Shown here: positions 26,941 to 35,882 of the stretch, in pieces
Layout: each line of letters begins with the position of its first letter
Position numbering within the stretch: the stretch's first letter is position 1
Source: Flavobacteriales bacterium
GTDB taxonomy: Bacteria > Bacteroidota > Bacteroidia > Flavobacteriales_F > PHOS-HE28
Direction of reading: 5' to 3'
Length of the DNA stretch: 64,000 nucleotides
Assembly: GCA_026129465.1 (NCBI GenBank)
Contig: JAHCIA010000001.1
Coordinates: forward strand, 2,369,964 to 2,433,963
The notes under the pieces: generated by a model
Database searches by the model: none
The model's input: the letters and a program-made list of their open reading frames with translations, nothing else
Told to the model about the DNA's origin: nothing
Program-made: the position numbers and the translations under genes

Positions 26941-28761
26941 TCATCCGAAGGCCTGCATGTCGCACAACCTCCGGTACTGCCCACCGGCGGCGTACAGTTC
27001 ACTGTGCGTTCCGCGCTCGATGATGCGCCCTTGCTGCATCACGCAGATCTCGTCGCAGTGCTGGATGGTGCTGAGGCGGTGCGCGATCACCAGGCTGGTC
27101 CGCCCCTCGAGCATCTTGAAGAGCGCCTCCTGCACCAGACGTTCGCTTTCCGTATCGAGCGCGCTGGTGGCTTCGTCCAGGATCAGGATCGGCGGATTCT
27201 TCAGCACCGCGCGCGCGATGCTGAGCCGCTGCTTCTGCCCGCCGCTGAGGCGGTTGCCTCCATCGCCGATGTTGGTCTGGTAGCCCTGGGGCAGTTCGGT
27301 GATGAAGCCGTGCGCATTGGCGATCCGTGCGGCACGCTCGATGTCGGCCTGTGAAACACCCGGTGTGCCGAAGGCGATGTTGTTGGCCACCGTGTCGTTG
27401 AACAGGATGCTGTCCTGGGTGACGATGCCCATCAACGCGCGCAGGTCCTTGATGCGCAGGCCGCGGATGTCGTGCCCATCGATTTTTACCGCACCGCTGG
27501 AGACGTCGAAGAAGCGCGGCAGCAGATTGGCCAGGGTGGTCTTGCCACTGCCACTGGTGCCCACGAGCGCCACACTCCTTCCCTTGGGGATGGTGATGTG
27601 GATGCCCTCCAGCACCGGCTTGTCATCGTAGCTGAAGATCACATCATCATACACCACGCTTTGGGCGAAGCCCTGTATGGCTGCGGCGTCCGCCTTCTCC
27701 TGCACAGCGTTCTCCACGGCCAGCAGATCGAAGATGCGCTGCCCACTGGCCGAGCCGCGCACGATGGCGCTCCAGCCCTGCGAGAAGCCCTTGATCGGCG
27801 CCAGCAGTTGGGAGAAGATGATGATGAAGCCCAGGAAGCTGTCGCCGGTGAGTGTGGGTTCCAGGCCCAGCACGAAGCTGCCGCCGATGTAGGCGATGGC
27901 CGCCATCACCGCGGCGCCCATGGTCTCGCTGAGCGGCGAGGCCAGGTCCTGGCGCCGCATCATGGCGATGTGCGCGCGCATCAGCAGTTCGTTCTCCCGG
28001 GCGAAGCGCCGTTCCATGTCGGCCTCGCCGTTGAAGGCCTTCACCACGCGGATGCCGCCGAGGGTCTCCTCCACGCGCGCCAGCAGGTCCGCCTCCTTCT
28101 CCTGCACCCTGGTGCTGCGCTTCTTCAGGCTGCGGCTCACACGCGCGATCAACAGGCCACTGACCGGCAGCAACAGCAAGGCGATCAGGGTGAGCTGCGG
28201 CGAAAGGGTGATCATGGTGGCCAGAAAGAGCAGCACCGCCACGGGCTCGCGGAAGACCATCTCGATGTAGAGCATCACCGAGAACTCCACCACGTGCATG
28301 TCGTTGGTGATCAGCGCCAGCAGATCGCCCTTGCGCTCGCCGCTGTGGTAGCGCAGGGGCAGTTCCAGCAGCTTGGTGTAGATGCGCCGCCGGATGTCGC
28401 GCACGATGCGGTTGCGGAAGTTGGTGATCGCCAGCAGCGCCAGGTAGCGGAAGAGGTTCTTGAAGAGGAAGAGCACCACCACCGCCACGCAGATGGCCAG
28501 CAGGGCGCCCATGTGGCCTTGCGTTTCGATCAGCCGCGTCAGCACCCAGTTGATCGTGCCCTCGAGGCCCTCGCGCGTCCAGGCTTCCACCGGCCGCACT
28601 TCCACGGGCTTCACCTGGCCCAGCAACAAGCGCAGGAAGGGGATGAAGAGCAGCAGTGACAACAGGTGGAACACCGTGCCCAGCAGATTGAACGTGGCGT
28701 TCAACACCGCATAGTGCCTGTAGGGCGCGCCGAAACGCAGGATGCGGAGGAAGGTGCGCAT
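26941..28761 (-). CDS. MsbA-like ABC exporter (permease-ATPase fusion)
   Basis: A 606-residue half-transporter with about six membrane helices (residues 1-330) and a C-terminal ATPase with Walker A GTSGSGKTT, signature LSGGQKQRLS, Walker B ILILDEATSALD and the switch His in IAHRLST. Such homodimers flip lipid A precursors or export lipids and drugs; MsbA is the most likely role but is not proven. A TACCTTCG element lies nine bases before the ATG, back to back with the SDR promoter. Confidence 0.9.
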   Translation of the reverse strand: MRTFLRILRFGAPYRHYAVLNATFNLLGTVFHLLSLLLFIPFLRLLLGQVKPVEVRPVEAWTREGLEGTINWVLTRLIETQGHMGALLAICVAVVVLFLFKNLFRYLALLAITNFRNRIVRDIRRRIYTKLLELPLRYHSGERKGDLLALITNDMHVVEFSVMLYIEMVFREPVAVLLFLATMITLSPQLTLIALLLLPVSGLLIARVSRSLKKRSTRVQEKEADLLARVEETLGGIRVVKAFNGEADMERRFARENELLMRAHIAMMRRQDLASPLSETMGAAVMAAIAYIGGSFVLGLEPTLTGDSFLGFIIIFSQLLAPIKGFSQGWSAIVRGSASGQRIFDLLAVENAVQEKADAAAIQGFAQSVVYDDVIFSYDDKPVLEGIHITIPKGRSVALVGTSGSGKTTLANLLPRFFDVSSGAVKIDGHDIRGLRIKDLRALMGIVTQDSILFNDTVANNIAFGTPGVSQADIERAARIANAHGFITELPQGYQTNIGDGGNRLSGGQKQRLSIARAVLKNPPILILDEATSALDTESERLVQEALFKMLEGRTSLVIAHRLSTIQHCDEICVMQQGRIIERGTHSELYAAGGQYRRLCDMQAFG

Positions 28762-28770
28762 GGGCCGCGG

Positions 28771-28778
28771 CGAAGGTA
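28771..28778 (-). promoter_or_regulatory. putative -7 element for the ABC exporter
   Basis: TACCTTCG on the minus strand, nine bases before ATG 28761. It is 23 bases from the divergent element of the SDR gene. Confidence 0.45.
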
Positions 28779-28801
28779 GGGGGCGGGATATCGCACGCCC
28801 C

Positions 28802-28809
28802 TACCTTTG
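28802..28809 (+). promoter_or_regulatory. putative -7 element for the SDR gene
   Basis: TACCTTTG, an exact match to TAnnTTTG, five bases before ATG 28815. Confidence 0.55.
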
Positions 28810-28814
28810 GGATC

Positions 28815-29600
28815 ATGGACATCCGCTTGGAAGGCCGCCACGCCCTGGTCTGCGGCAGCACGCAAGGCATCGGCCGCGCCATCGCTTTGGAACTCGCCCG
28901 TTTGGGCGCACGCGTCACCCTCCTGGCCCGCAATGCCGCGGTGGCGAAGACGGTGCTGAAGGAACTTCCCGCCGAGCAGGGCCAGCAGCACGATGCCATC
29001 ATCGCCGATATGGCGGACACCGATGCGCTCGCCCAAGTGGTGGCCGAGAAACTGAAGAACGAGAAGGTGCACATCCTGGTGAACAACACCGGCGGTCCGC
29101 CGCCCGGCCAGGCGCACGAAGCCGATGCGCAGGCCTACCTGGATGCTTTCCGCCAGCACCTGATCGCGTTCCAGACGCTGGTGCGCGCCGTGACCCCCGG
29201 CATGAAGAAGGCCCGCCACGGCCGCATCATCAACATCATCAGCACCAGTGTGAAGCAGCCGCTGCCGAACCTGGGTGTGAGCAACACCATCCGTGGCGCG
29301 GTGGCCAACTGGTCCAAGACCCTGGCCAACGAACTGGGGCCGCACGGCATCACGGTGAACAACGTGCTGCCCGGCGCCACCGAGACCGACCGCCTGGCCG
29401 CGATCGTGCGGGGCAAGGCCGCGCGCGACGCCACCAGTGAGAGCGAGGCCGCCGAGGAGATGATGAGCGAGATCCCCCTGCGGCGCTTCGCCCGCCCCGA
29501 AGAGGTGGCCTATGCGGTGGCTTTCCTGGCCGGACCGTCCGGCGCGTACATCAACGGCATCAACCTGCCGGTGGATGGCGGCCGCACTGGCAACCTGTGA
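28815..29600 (+). CDS. SDR-family oxidoreductase, atypical active site
   Basis: Short-chain dehydrogenase/reductase (261 residues) with the cofactor loop CGSTQGIGRAIA, NNTGGPPPG in place of NNAG, and a FabG-like C-terminus INGINLPVDGG. The active-site YxxxK is absent: the segment reads LGVSNTIRGAVANWSKTLA. This fits the BKR-like SDR subgroup in which LSNxxR replaces the catalytic Tyr-Lys, so an ordinary ketoreductase reaction should not be assumed. Its stop abuts the convergent TonB-like gene with no spacer. Confidence 0.85.
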   Translation: MDIRLEGRHALVCGSTQGIGRAIALELARLGARVTLLARNAAVAKTVLKELPAEQGQQHDAIIADMADTDALAQVVAEKLKNEKVHILVNNTGGPPPGQAHEADAQAYLDAFRQHLIAFQTLVRAVTPGMKKARHGRIINIISTSVKQPLPNLGVSNTIRGAVANWSKTLANELGPHGITVNNVLPGATETDRLAAIVRGKAARDATSESEAAEEMMSEIPLRRFARPEEVAYAVAFLAGPSGAYINGINLPVDGGRTGNL

Positions 29601-30350
29601 TCAGCGGCGTTCCACGCGCAGCGGGATGTGGTAGCGCACCTTCACCGGGATGCCGCCCTGCGTGCCCGGAACGAAACGCGGCAAGGCCGCCAATACGCGC
29701 GCCACTTCATGCTCGATGGCGGCATCCACACGTGGGCTGCACACCGGCCGTCCGACGCGGCCTTCCGTATCGATCTCGAAGAAGACCATGGTCCGCACAA
29801 CGCCACGCGGGCCTTCGGGCACCCGGAACTGACGCGTGAAATGCGCCTCGATGCGCGCTTCGGTGCATTCGTCCAGCGCATCCGGCCGACGCTTCAAACA
29901 GTCCATGAAGTAGGGCCGTTTGCCCACCAGGTCCCAGGGCAGCGTGGCATTGGCGACACCCTCATCCCCGCGCAACTGGTCGGGCGGCACGATCGTGTCC
30001 GCGCCTTCATCGCCTGCCGGTCCGTCAACCGGTGCCGGGTCCGGATCGTTGTCGCGAGCGTCGTCGGGGTCGCCCGGCTGAACATTGCTGCCACGTGGCT
30101 TGGGCTTCGGCCGTGCGCGTTCGGGTTCCGCCTTCCGCTCGATGATCACCACGGCCGGCAACTCCAGCAGGTCCTCGTCGGGCAGCTCGGATGGCGGAAA
30201 GGCCATCAGGCGCCGCGTAACGCCCCATTCAAAGGCCACCAGGGTGATGGACAGGGCCCCGAGAAGTCCCAGGAAGAATCGGCCGCTGGCGCCCTTGCGA
30301 CGGCGCTGCCAGGTATGCATCATACGTTCCATGGTCTTGTGCTTTACCAT
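29601..30350 (-). CDS. TonB-like energy transducer
   Basis: A 249-residue protein with a short basic cytoplasmic part, one membrane helix (about residues 24-44), a Pro/Lys/Arg- and Asp-rich periplasmic linker (PKPKPRG, DPDDARDNDPDP) and a C-terminal TonB-type domain (GVVRTMVFFEIDTEGRVG, VLAALPRFVPGTQGG). It would couple the ExbB/ExbD motor to outer-membrane receptors; it is also possible it only shares the fold. ATGs at 30350, 30332 and 30323 are all plausible. It is the last gene of a kinase-regulator-tonB operon, 21 bases after the regulator. Confidence 0.8.
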   Translation of the reverse strand: MVKHKTMERMMHTWQRRRKGASGRFFLGLLGALSITLVAFEWGVTRRLMAFPPSELPDEDLLELPAVVIIERKAEPERARPKPKPRGSNVQPGDPDDARDNDPDPAPVDGPAGDEGADTIVPPDQLRGDEGVANATLPWDLVGKRPYFMDCLKRRPDALDECTEARIEAHFTRQFRVPEGPRGVVRTMVFFEIDTEGRVGRPVCSPRVDAAIEHEVARVLAALPRFVPGTQGGIPVKVRYHIPLRVERR

Positions 30351-30371
30351 GGAATGCGCCGTGGCGGCCGA

Positions 30372-31076
30372 TCATTGCGGCCCTTCGTCGATCAGGCGGA
30401 AGCCTTTGCCATGTACATTGATGATCTGCAAAGCGGGGTCGTCGCGGAGGTACTTCCGCAGCTTGGCGATGTACACGTCCATGCTGCGGCCACTGAAATA
30501 GCTGTCGTTCCCCCAGATCTCCTTCAGGGCTTCCGCGCGCTCCATCACATCGTTGCGGTGCAGGCACAGAAGGCGCAATAATTCCGACTCTTTGGTCGTG
30601 AGGCGGCGCTCACCCGCAGGGGTCCGCAGCAGCTGTTTGCGCGGCTCGAACCGGCTGGCACCGATATCGTAATGGTCGGGTTCCTCGGTCTGTGGAACGA
30701 CGCCACGCGCCCGGCGGAGCACGGCGCCAACGCGCAGCAGCAGCTCCTCCATGCTGAAGGGTTTGGTGATGTAGTCGTCCGCGCCGAACTCGAAGCCGCG
30801 GATGGTGTCCTGCTTCATGCTCTTGGCGGTGAGGAAGACGATCGGGGTGCGGTCGTCCTCCTTGCGGATCTGGGCGGCCAGTGTGAAGCCGTCCTTGATG
30901 GGCATCATCACGTCCAGCACCAGCAGGTCGAATCCGCCCTTCCGATAGGCCAGCCAGCCCTGTTCCCCATCGGTGCGCAGGTCCACGTCGTATCCTTTGG
31001 CGCGCAGGTAGTCCGCCAGCAGACCGCCCAGGTTGGGGTCATCTTCCACCAGCAACAGGCGTATCGGCTTTGACAT
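30372..31076 (-). CDS. OmpR-family response regulator
   Basis: A 234-residue two-domain regulator. The receiver has the acidic pair VEDD, phospho-acceptor D55 in LLVLDVMMP, and K in ITKPF. The C-terminal winged helix has LTTKESELLRLLCLHRNDVM and GRSMDVYIAKLRKYL, as in OmpR/PhoB. ATG 31076 (MSKPIRLLL) is chosen over 31148. The start lies 38 bases inside the end of the sensor kinase gene, so both are made from one message and presumably form a cognate pair. Confidence 0.93.
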   Translation of the reverse strand: MSKPIRLLLVEDDPNLGGLLADYLRAKGYDVDLRTDGEQGWLAYRKGGFDLLVLDVMMPIKDGFTLAAQIRKEDDRTPIVFLTAKSMKQDTIRGFEFGADDYITKPFSMEELLLRVGAVLRRARGVVPQTEEPDHYDIGASRFEPRKQLLRTPAGERRLTTKESELLRLLCLHRNDVMERAEALKEIWGNDSYFSGRSMDVYIAKLRKYLRDDPALQIINVHGKGFRLIDEGPQ

Positions 31077-32514
31077 GTTCGAAAGGAAGTGTGATGTGGA
31101 ATGTACTGCCTTTGCCCGGCGTGCTCTCCACGCGGATGCTTCCGCCATGGCGGCGCACCACGCTGCGCACGTAGCTCAGCCCCAGACCGAAGCCCTTCGC
31201 GTTGTGGATGTTGCCCGTGGGCACGCGGTAGAGCCGGTCGAAGATCTTCTCATGCTCGGAGGCCGGTATGCCTATGCCGTTATCGACCACACTGATGGTG
31301 ATGCCCACATCATCACTGCGCGTGGCGATGCGGATGCGCGGCACCTGTTCGGTGTACTTCACCGCGTTGTCGATGAGGTTGTACAGCAGGTTGGTGAGGT
31401 GGATGCGGTCGCCGTGCAGGTGGTGGATCTCCGCGCGCAGGTCAAGGTCGATGGTGCCGCTGCGGCGCTCCACCTGCATGCCGCTGCTGCGTGTCACGTC
31501 ACGGATCAGGCTGTGCAGGTCCAACTCCACGCGTTTGATCACCATGCTGCCGCTGTCCAGCACGGCGCTCTGCAGCACGTTCTCCACCAGCGCGCCCAGC
31601 CGCTTGATCTCGTTGCGTATCATGCCCGTGTAGTTGCGCACCTGTTCCTCGCTCTTGGGCATTGAGGGGTCGGCGAGCGCCTCGCAAGCCAGGCCGATGG
31701 TGCTGATGGGCGTCTTCAGCTCGTGGGTGAGGTTGTTCACCAGGTCGTTGCGGATGTCGCCCATGCGTTTCTGGTGCAGGATGGTGCGGATCGTCCAGGC
31801 GAATGCGAGCAGGATGGCGGCTATGAGCACCACCGAGACCAACACCATGGGCAGCACCCCGCGCAGGATGGCCCCCGACCGGTCGGCGATGAGCACATGA
31901 AGGTCGTGGGGCGCACCGGCGATGTCATGCCGAAAGAGCCGCACGCGGTGGGGCGAGGTGGCCAGCGCCGCACTGTCGACCTCTACCTCGGGCGGCAGGT
32001 AGGCCGGGCGGCCCTCCGCGTCGAAAACACCGTACCGCACGCCCTCCGAAACGCCCACCGCATCAAGCTCCTCGCGCAACAGCGAATCGAGCAGCAGCGG
32101 ATCGATGCGTTCGCGGATGTCGCGGATCATTTCCGCGGCGAGTATGCCGCGCACCATATCGGTGACGAGCGCTTCATGCTCGGCGCGATCCAAAGGGGCC
32201 AAAGTCGCGGCGCGATCGTGGAGGGGATGCGGCCGCATTACCATGCCGCCGCCTTGCGCACCCTGCTCATTGCGCCGGAGCGTGTCCAGCCGCAGCAGCA
32301 GACGGCGGCCGCTGCCATGGCGGCGCAGGTCCTCCATCTTCTCGATCCGCTCCAGTCTTTCGCTCACGTTCAGGAGCGCGCCTTCCACGCCCTGGGCGAA
32401 TTGCGCTTCACGCAGCGCGATGGTGCTGCGCAGCCACGCCACCTGGATGGCGATGAGGCCGCCGAGCGCCAACGAAATGGCCGCGAACAGCGCGATCATC
32501 CGCCGCTTCTCCAT
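31039..32514 (-). CDS. sensor histidine kinase
   Basis: A 491-residue membrane kinase. Helix 1 (about 8-28), a periplasmic sensor region of about 190 residues without a recognised domain, helix 2 (about 222-244), then HisKA with H264 in NNLTHELKTPIS and the ATPase boxes NLIDNAVKYTE (N), DNGIGIP (G1) and GFGLGLSYV (G2). The start at 32514 (MEKRRMIAL) gives a basic N-terminus before helix 1; a TAGCTTCG element lies six bases upstream of it. The gene overlaps the response regulator gene, with a TonB-like gene downstream. Confidence 0.92.
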   Translation of the reverse strand: MEKRRMIALFAAISLALGGLIAIQVAWLRSTIALREAQFAQGVEGALLNVSERLERIEKMEDLRRHGSGRRLLLRLDTLRRNEQGAQGGGMVMRPHPLHDRAATLAPLDRAEHEALVTDMVRGILAAEMIRDIRERIDPLLLDSLLREELDAVGVSEGVRYGVFDAEGRPAYLPPEVEVDSAALATSPHRVRLFRHDIAGAPHDLHVLIADRSGAILRGVLPMVLVSVVLIAAILLAFAWTIRTILHQKRMGDIRNDLVNNLTHELKTPISTIGLACEALADPSMPKSEEQVRNYTGMIRNEIKRLGALVENVLQSAVLDSGSMVIKRVELDLHSLIRDVTRSSGMQVERRSGTIDLDLRAEIHHLHGDRIHLTNLLYNLIDNAVKYTEQVPRIRIATRSDDVGITISVVDNGIGIPASEHEKIFDRLYRVPTGNIHNAKGFGLGLSYVRSVVRRHGGSIRVESTPGKGSTFHITLPFEHVKADTPVAGGR

Positions 32515-32520
32515 GGTGAG

Positions 32521-32528
32521 CGAAGCTA
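32521..32528 (-). promoter_or_regulatory. putative -7 element for the kinase-regulator-tonB operon
   Basis: TAGCTTCG on the minus strand, six bases before ATG 32514. Confidence 0.45.
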
Positions 32529-32625
32529 TCCCCGGCCCATGCCGCGCAGGACCGGTTAACAAAGATCAACGTTCGTTCGCGTGGCCTTAACAGCGCCTGG
32601 TGAAGGCTGGCGATAGGTTCGCGGC

Positions 32626-32652
32626 TGTAACCTCCGCGCCTGCTTCGGCGTC
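32626..32652 (+). promoter_or_regulatory. ECF-like promoter match with no obvious gene
   Basis: TGTAAC (32626-32631) and CGTC (32649-32652), 17 bases apart, pointing to the right. The same arrangement precedes the genes at 55192 and 55688. The downstream 100 bases contain no supported gene before the convergent TMEM220-like gene ends at 32757, so this may be chance or drive a small RNA. Confidence 0.25.
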
Positions 32653-32756
32653 ACAGGTACAGGGTTTGGTAAAGAGGCTGGTATACCGGAGAGGTTTCGT
32701 CCGGGTACCGCGCAACAAGGGTGACGAAGGGTTCCGCAAGGGGCCCTTCGGCATGT

Positions 32757-33116
32757 TCAGGCCCCTCGTCTTCCACGTACGATCAGGAATACCAGCGCCA
32801 GCACGGCCACGAGCAGGCCGAGGAATTCACGCACCAGCTCGATGTGTGGCTCCTCCGCCTTCATGCTGCCGGTGATGGTGGGGGTGCCCATCCGGACCCA
32901 TTCGATGAAGCCCGGTACCATGGTGAGCATCCATACGCCCAGCAGCACGGCCCAGGCGATGGGCGGCCAGCGTGGCAGGCGGCCGCGTGCGGCCAGCACG
33001 AAGAACAGCGCCACCACACCATAGGCCGGGATCCATATCAGCGGATCGGGGTCGTTGTATTGCAGCGCGGCGAATGCGGCGAAGAGCAATGCGAGAAAGA
33101 TGTACAGGTTTCTCAT
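32757..33116 (-). CDS. TMEM220-family membrane protein
   Basis: A 119-residue protein with about four membrane helices. FAALQYNDPDPLIWIPAY in helix 1-2 is the hallmark of the transmembrane 220 family, of unknown function. It starts 12 bases after the TonB-dependent receptor gene on the same strand and is probably co-transcribed with it. Confidence 0.8.
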   Translation of the reverse strand: MRNLYIFLALLFAAFAALQYNDPDPLIWIPAYGVVALFFVLAARGRLPRWPPIAWAVLLGVWMLTMVPGFIEWVRMGTPTITGSMKAEEPHIELVREFLGLLVAVLALVFLIVRGRRGA

Positions 33117-33128
33117 GGCCGGGTCGAT

Positions 33129-35444
33129 TCAGAATTCGATGCGGTAGCTCAAGTTCGGTATCAAGCCCAACTGGTACTTGGTGACGATCTCTCCCTTCCT
33201 CTGGTCGAAATAAAGGAAAGCCTCGTTGCGCGCGTTGGTGGCGTTCTGCAGGTCCAACGCCCACTGCCCCGTACGACCCGCCCGATCCTTCTTCAAGTAC
33301 ACGCGCAGGTCGGTGCGGAAGAAAGATGCCAGCCCCGCTGAATACGACGGGCCATCCAGCACCGGGAAGGGCGTTTCCGGGTCTTGCACGACAATGGGTG
33401 TGTAACGCAGCCCGCCCATGGCATAGAGGCGCGCGCCCAGGCCCCAGGTGCGCACGCGGTCCTCCTTTGGCTTGCGCCATTCGCGGCCACCCAGCAGGTT
33501 GGCCGTCCAACTCGCGTTCCAGCGCGTGTCGCGCTCCACACCCCGGTCCTGCCAGGTGCTCTGGAACACGCTGCCATTGGCCTGTGCGTACCAACCCTCC
33601 ATGAAGGTCCGCTGCGCGGAAAGTTCCACCCCGGTGTTGCGCGCTTCGCCCACGGAAGCCAGTGGCAGCAGCACCGGCTCGTCCCACACATTCACCGTGC
33701 TGGAGAACGGGGGCGGTATGCCGAAAAGCCCTGCCGTGACGGGCAGGCGTGTAAGCCGCTGATCATAGATCTCCAGGCGCACGCTCCAACGCTCTCCGAA
33801 GTGGTGGTCGTAGCCGATCGTCAGGTCCTCCGAACGCTGCAGGTCCAGATCGCGGGTGCTGGCGTAACTGGCGCCCGATCCGGTGTACAACAGATGGTAA
33901 GGTGGCATTTGCCCGCGCACTCCCCAGGAGATCCCCAACGCCCGGCCCTTGGCCATACGCCAACGCAGCCCCGCACGTGGCTCCAGCAGCGCGCTACCGT
34001 TGTAGGTGAAATGGCTGAAAGCCACGCCGGCGGTCACCTGCAGATGCTCGGTGGCGTCGAAGCGCGCTTGTGCGAATGGCCGCAACAGCCAGCCGCTCAC
34101 TTCCTGCCGCCACAGGTTGTACACCTCGCGCAGCATGGTGCTGCCACCCACGGTGTAGCGAACGCGTCCACCAGCCGCGCCTTCCAGGCGCACCACCGTG
34201 GAGAGTTTCCGGTCCTCGAGTTCACTGTACTGCGTGGGCCAGGGTTCCAGGTCGTTTCGAAGTGCCGTCTCCTCGCGCTCCTGGGCCAATGCGCTCCAGA
34301 CCACGGTGGCATGCAGGGCGGCATGCGCACCGGCGGGCAGCATGATCGCCGTGCCCAAGGCGCCCATGCGCGAGCGGTAGGTGATGTCGCGGTTGTCCTT
34401 GTTGAACTCCCATTCGGCCGTGTCGCGTACCGCCTCGAACACGTTGCTGCTGAGCCCACCCAGTCCGAACAAGCGCAACTCGCCGTGCTCGCCGATGCCC
34501 GTGCCCGCGTGGAAGGCCAGGTCCTGGAAAGCGATCGTCTCATCGCCCAGGTCCACGCCCATGGCGCTGAGCAGGCCGATGGTGGAGTAGCGGTAGTTCA
34601 CCAGGTGGAAGGAGCGCTCGTCCTTGCCGATCGGTCCTTCGGTGCTCAGGTCGATCCCCAGCAGACCGGCCTGCATGGTCCATTCCCGCTCGCGTACGTT
34701 GCCGCGCCGCAGTTCCATGTCCATCAGGCCACCCAGCGCGTTGCCGTACAGCGTGGGAGAGACCCCTGTGCGCAGCCGGGATGGACCGAGCATCTGCGCG
34801 CTGAGGATGTTCACACCGCCGCCGCTCAATGTGGGTAGATCGCTGGGCGTTCCCGCGTTGCCGGTGTGGTTGGGGCTGACGATCTCAGCGCCCTCCAGCA
34901 GCCAGGCGTTGGTGTTGGGGTTGTTGCCTCGAATGCTCAGGTGGTTGGCCTGGTCGTTGGGCGCCGCCACGCCGGGGGTGCCGGCCACCAGCCGCGCGGG
35001 GTCCTGGAACATGGCCGGGTGGCGCAGCCCCTGCTCCACGGTGAAGCTTCGCACGCCCAGCGGCTCTGGCTCCTCGCGCGCGAGGGCGCTCACCGTGAAG
35101 GTGGCCAACTCGAAGGCGGCCGGACGCAAGGCCACGCGCAGCACCGTCTCCTTGCCGGCCCGCAACCAGGTCTCGGGCACCAGCAGGGTCTCATGGCCCA
35201 ACAACCGCACCTCCACCGTGTACAGGCCCACAGGCACTTCCTTCAGCGTGAATCGGCCCAGGCTGTCGGTGACGGCGCCCAAGGGCGGGTCGCTGGGCAA
35301 GAGCAGCACGGCCGCATCGCGCAGGGGGCGGCCACCGACGGCTTCCACCACCTGCCCGCTCAAAGTGGCACGGGGCTCCTGCGCGGTGGCGATGGAGAGC
35401 AGCAGGCAGGCCGGAAGGAGCCCAAGGAAGCGCGATGCGATCAC
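33129..35444 (-). CDS. TonB-dependent receptor with carboxypeptidase-like N-terminal domain
   Basis: Outer-membrane receptor (771 residues) with signal peptide (ending ATAQ, residue 22), a CarboxypepD_reg-like domain at about 27-108 (SGQVVEAVGGRPLRDAAVLL), a plug domain (LSIRGNNPNTNAWLLEGAEI) and a 22-strand-type barrel with many aromatic strand ends, finishing in LIPNLSYRIEF. It imports a ligand using TonB-ExbB-ExbD energy. The ligand cannot be read from the sequence: no SusD gene follows, so it is not a standard Sus pair. Confidence 0.92.
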   Translation of the reverse strand: MIASRFLGLLPACLLLSIATAQEPRATLSGQVVEAVGGRPLRDAAVLLLPSDPPLGAVTDSLGRFTLKEVPVGLYTVEVRLLGHETLLVPETWLRAGKETVLRVALRPAAFELATFTVSALAREEPEPLGVRSFTVEQGLRHPAMFQDPARLVAGTPGVAAPNDQANHLSIRGNNPNTNAWLLEGAEIVSPNHTGNAGTPSDLPTLSGGGVNILSAQMLGPSRLRTGVSPTLYGNALGGLMDMELRRGNVREREWTMQAGLLGIDLSTEGPIGKDERSFHLVNYRYSTIGLLSAMGVDLGDETIAFQDLAFHAGTGIGEHGELRLFGLGGLSSNVFEAVRDTAEWEFNKDNRDITYRSRMGALGTAIMLPAGAHAALHATVVWSALAQEREETALRNDLEPWPTQYSELEDRKLSTVVRLEGAAGGRVRYTVGGSTMLREVYNLWRQEVSGWLLRPFAQARFDATEHLQVTAGVAFSHFTYNGSALLEPRAGLRWRMAKGRALGISWGVRGQMPPYHLLYTGSGASYASTRDLDLQRSEDLTIGYDHHFGERWSVRLEIYDQRLTRLPVTAGLFGIPPPFSSTVNVWDEPVLLPLASVGEARNTGVELSAQRTFMEGWYAQANGSVFQSTWQDRGVERDTRWNASWTANLLGGREWRKPKEDRVRTWGLGARLYAMGGLRYTPIVVQDPETPFPVLDGPSYSAGLASFFRTDLRVYLKKDRAGRTGQWALDLQNATNARNEAFLYFDQRKGEIVTKYQLGLIPNLSYRIEF

Positions 35445-35497
35445 AGCGCGATGTTACGGAGCATGACCATGGGAACACGTGACGTGCGATGCGGCTC

Positions 35498-35505
35498 TAC
35501 CTTCG
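35498..35505 (+). promoter_or_regulatory. putative -7 element for rbfA
   Basis: TACCTTCG, five bases before the rbfA ATG at 35511. Confidence 0.5.
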
Positions 35506-35510
35506 CCACC

Positions 35511-35849
35511 ATGGACAGCGTGCGACAGAACAAGGTGAACAGCCTGCTGCAACAAGAGCTGGCGGAGATCTTCCGGCAGGAGGCCCGCACTTTCCTGCCC
35601 GGCGGTCTCATCACCGTTTCCGGCGTGAAGGTCAGCCCCGACCTTGGGATCGCCAAGGTCTATCTCAGCCTCTTCCCCGCCCAGGACAAGCAAGGCACCA
35701 TGGACGCCATCCGCGACCAGGGCCATCGGCTTCGCGGCCGGCTCGGCGGGCAGGTGGGCAAACATCTGCGCGTGGTACCCGACCTCATCTTCATCCTCGA
35801 CGATTCGCTCGACAAGGCCGAGGAGATCGATCAGTTGTTGAAGGGTTGA
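35511..35849 (+). CDS. rbfA: ribosome-binding factor A
   Basis: RbfA (112 residues) binds the 30S subunit late in assembly and helps 16S rRNA 5'-end maturation. The KH-like fold motifs VRQNKVNSLLQQELAEIF, ITVSGVKVSPDLGIAKVYLS and LRVVPDLIFILDDSLDKAEEI are all present. ATG 35511 is the family start; the long upstream open frame is antisense to the receptor gene. Right after the stop lies a GGTTGGAAGTTGAG repeat also found at the end of the M17 peptidase gene. Confidence 0.95.
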   Translation: MDSVRQNKVNSLLQQELAEIFRQEARTFLPGGLITVSGVKVSPDLGIAKVYLSLFPAQDKQGTMDAIRDQGHRLRGRLGGQVGKHLRVVPDLIFILDDSLDKAEEIDQLLKG

Positions 35850-35851
35850 GT

Positions 35852-35865
35852 GGTTGGAAGTTGAG
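35852..35865. repeat. GGTTGGAAGTTGAG repeat, copy 1
   Basis: A 14-base sequence identical to 53816-53829. Both copies sit at the 3' end of a gene; similar GTTGAAGGTTGAG runs surround both. Confidence 0.5.
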
Positions 35866-35882
35866 GGTTGTCCGCCTGACGC

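Noticed and set aside
32600..32875. 91-codon plus-strand frame overlapping the TMEM220-like gene
   Set aside because: No family resemblance, biased Arg/Pro/Ala shadow composition, and it runs antisense into a recognised gene.
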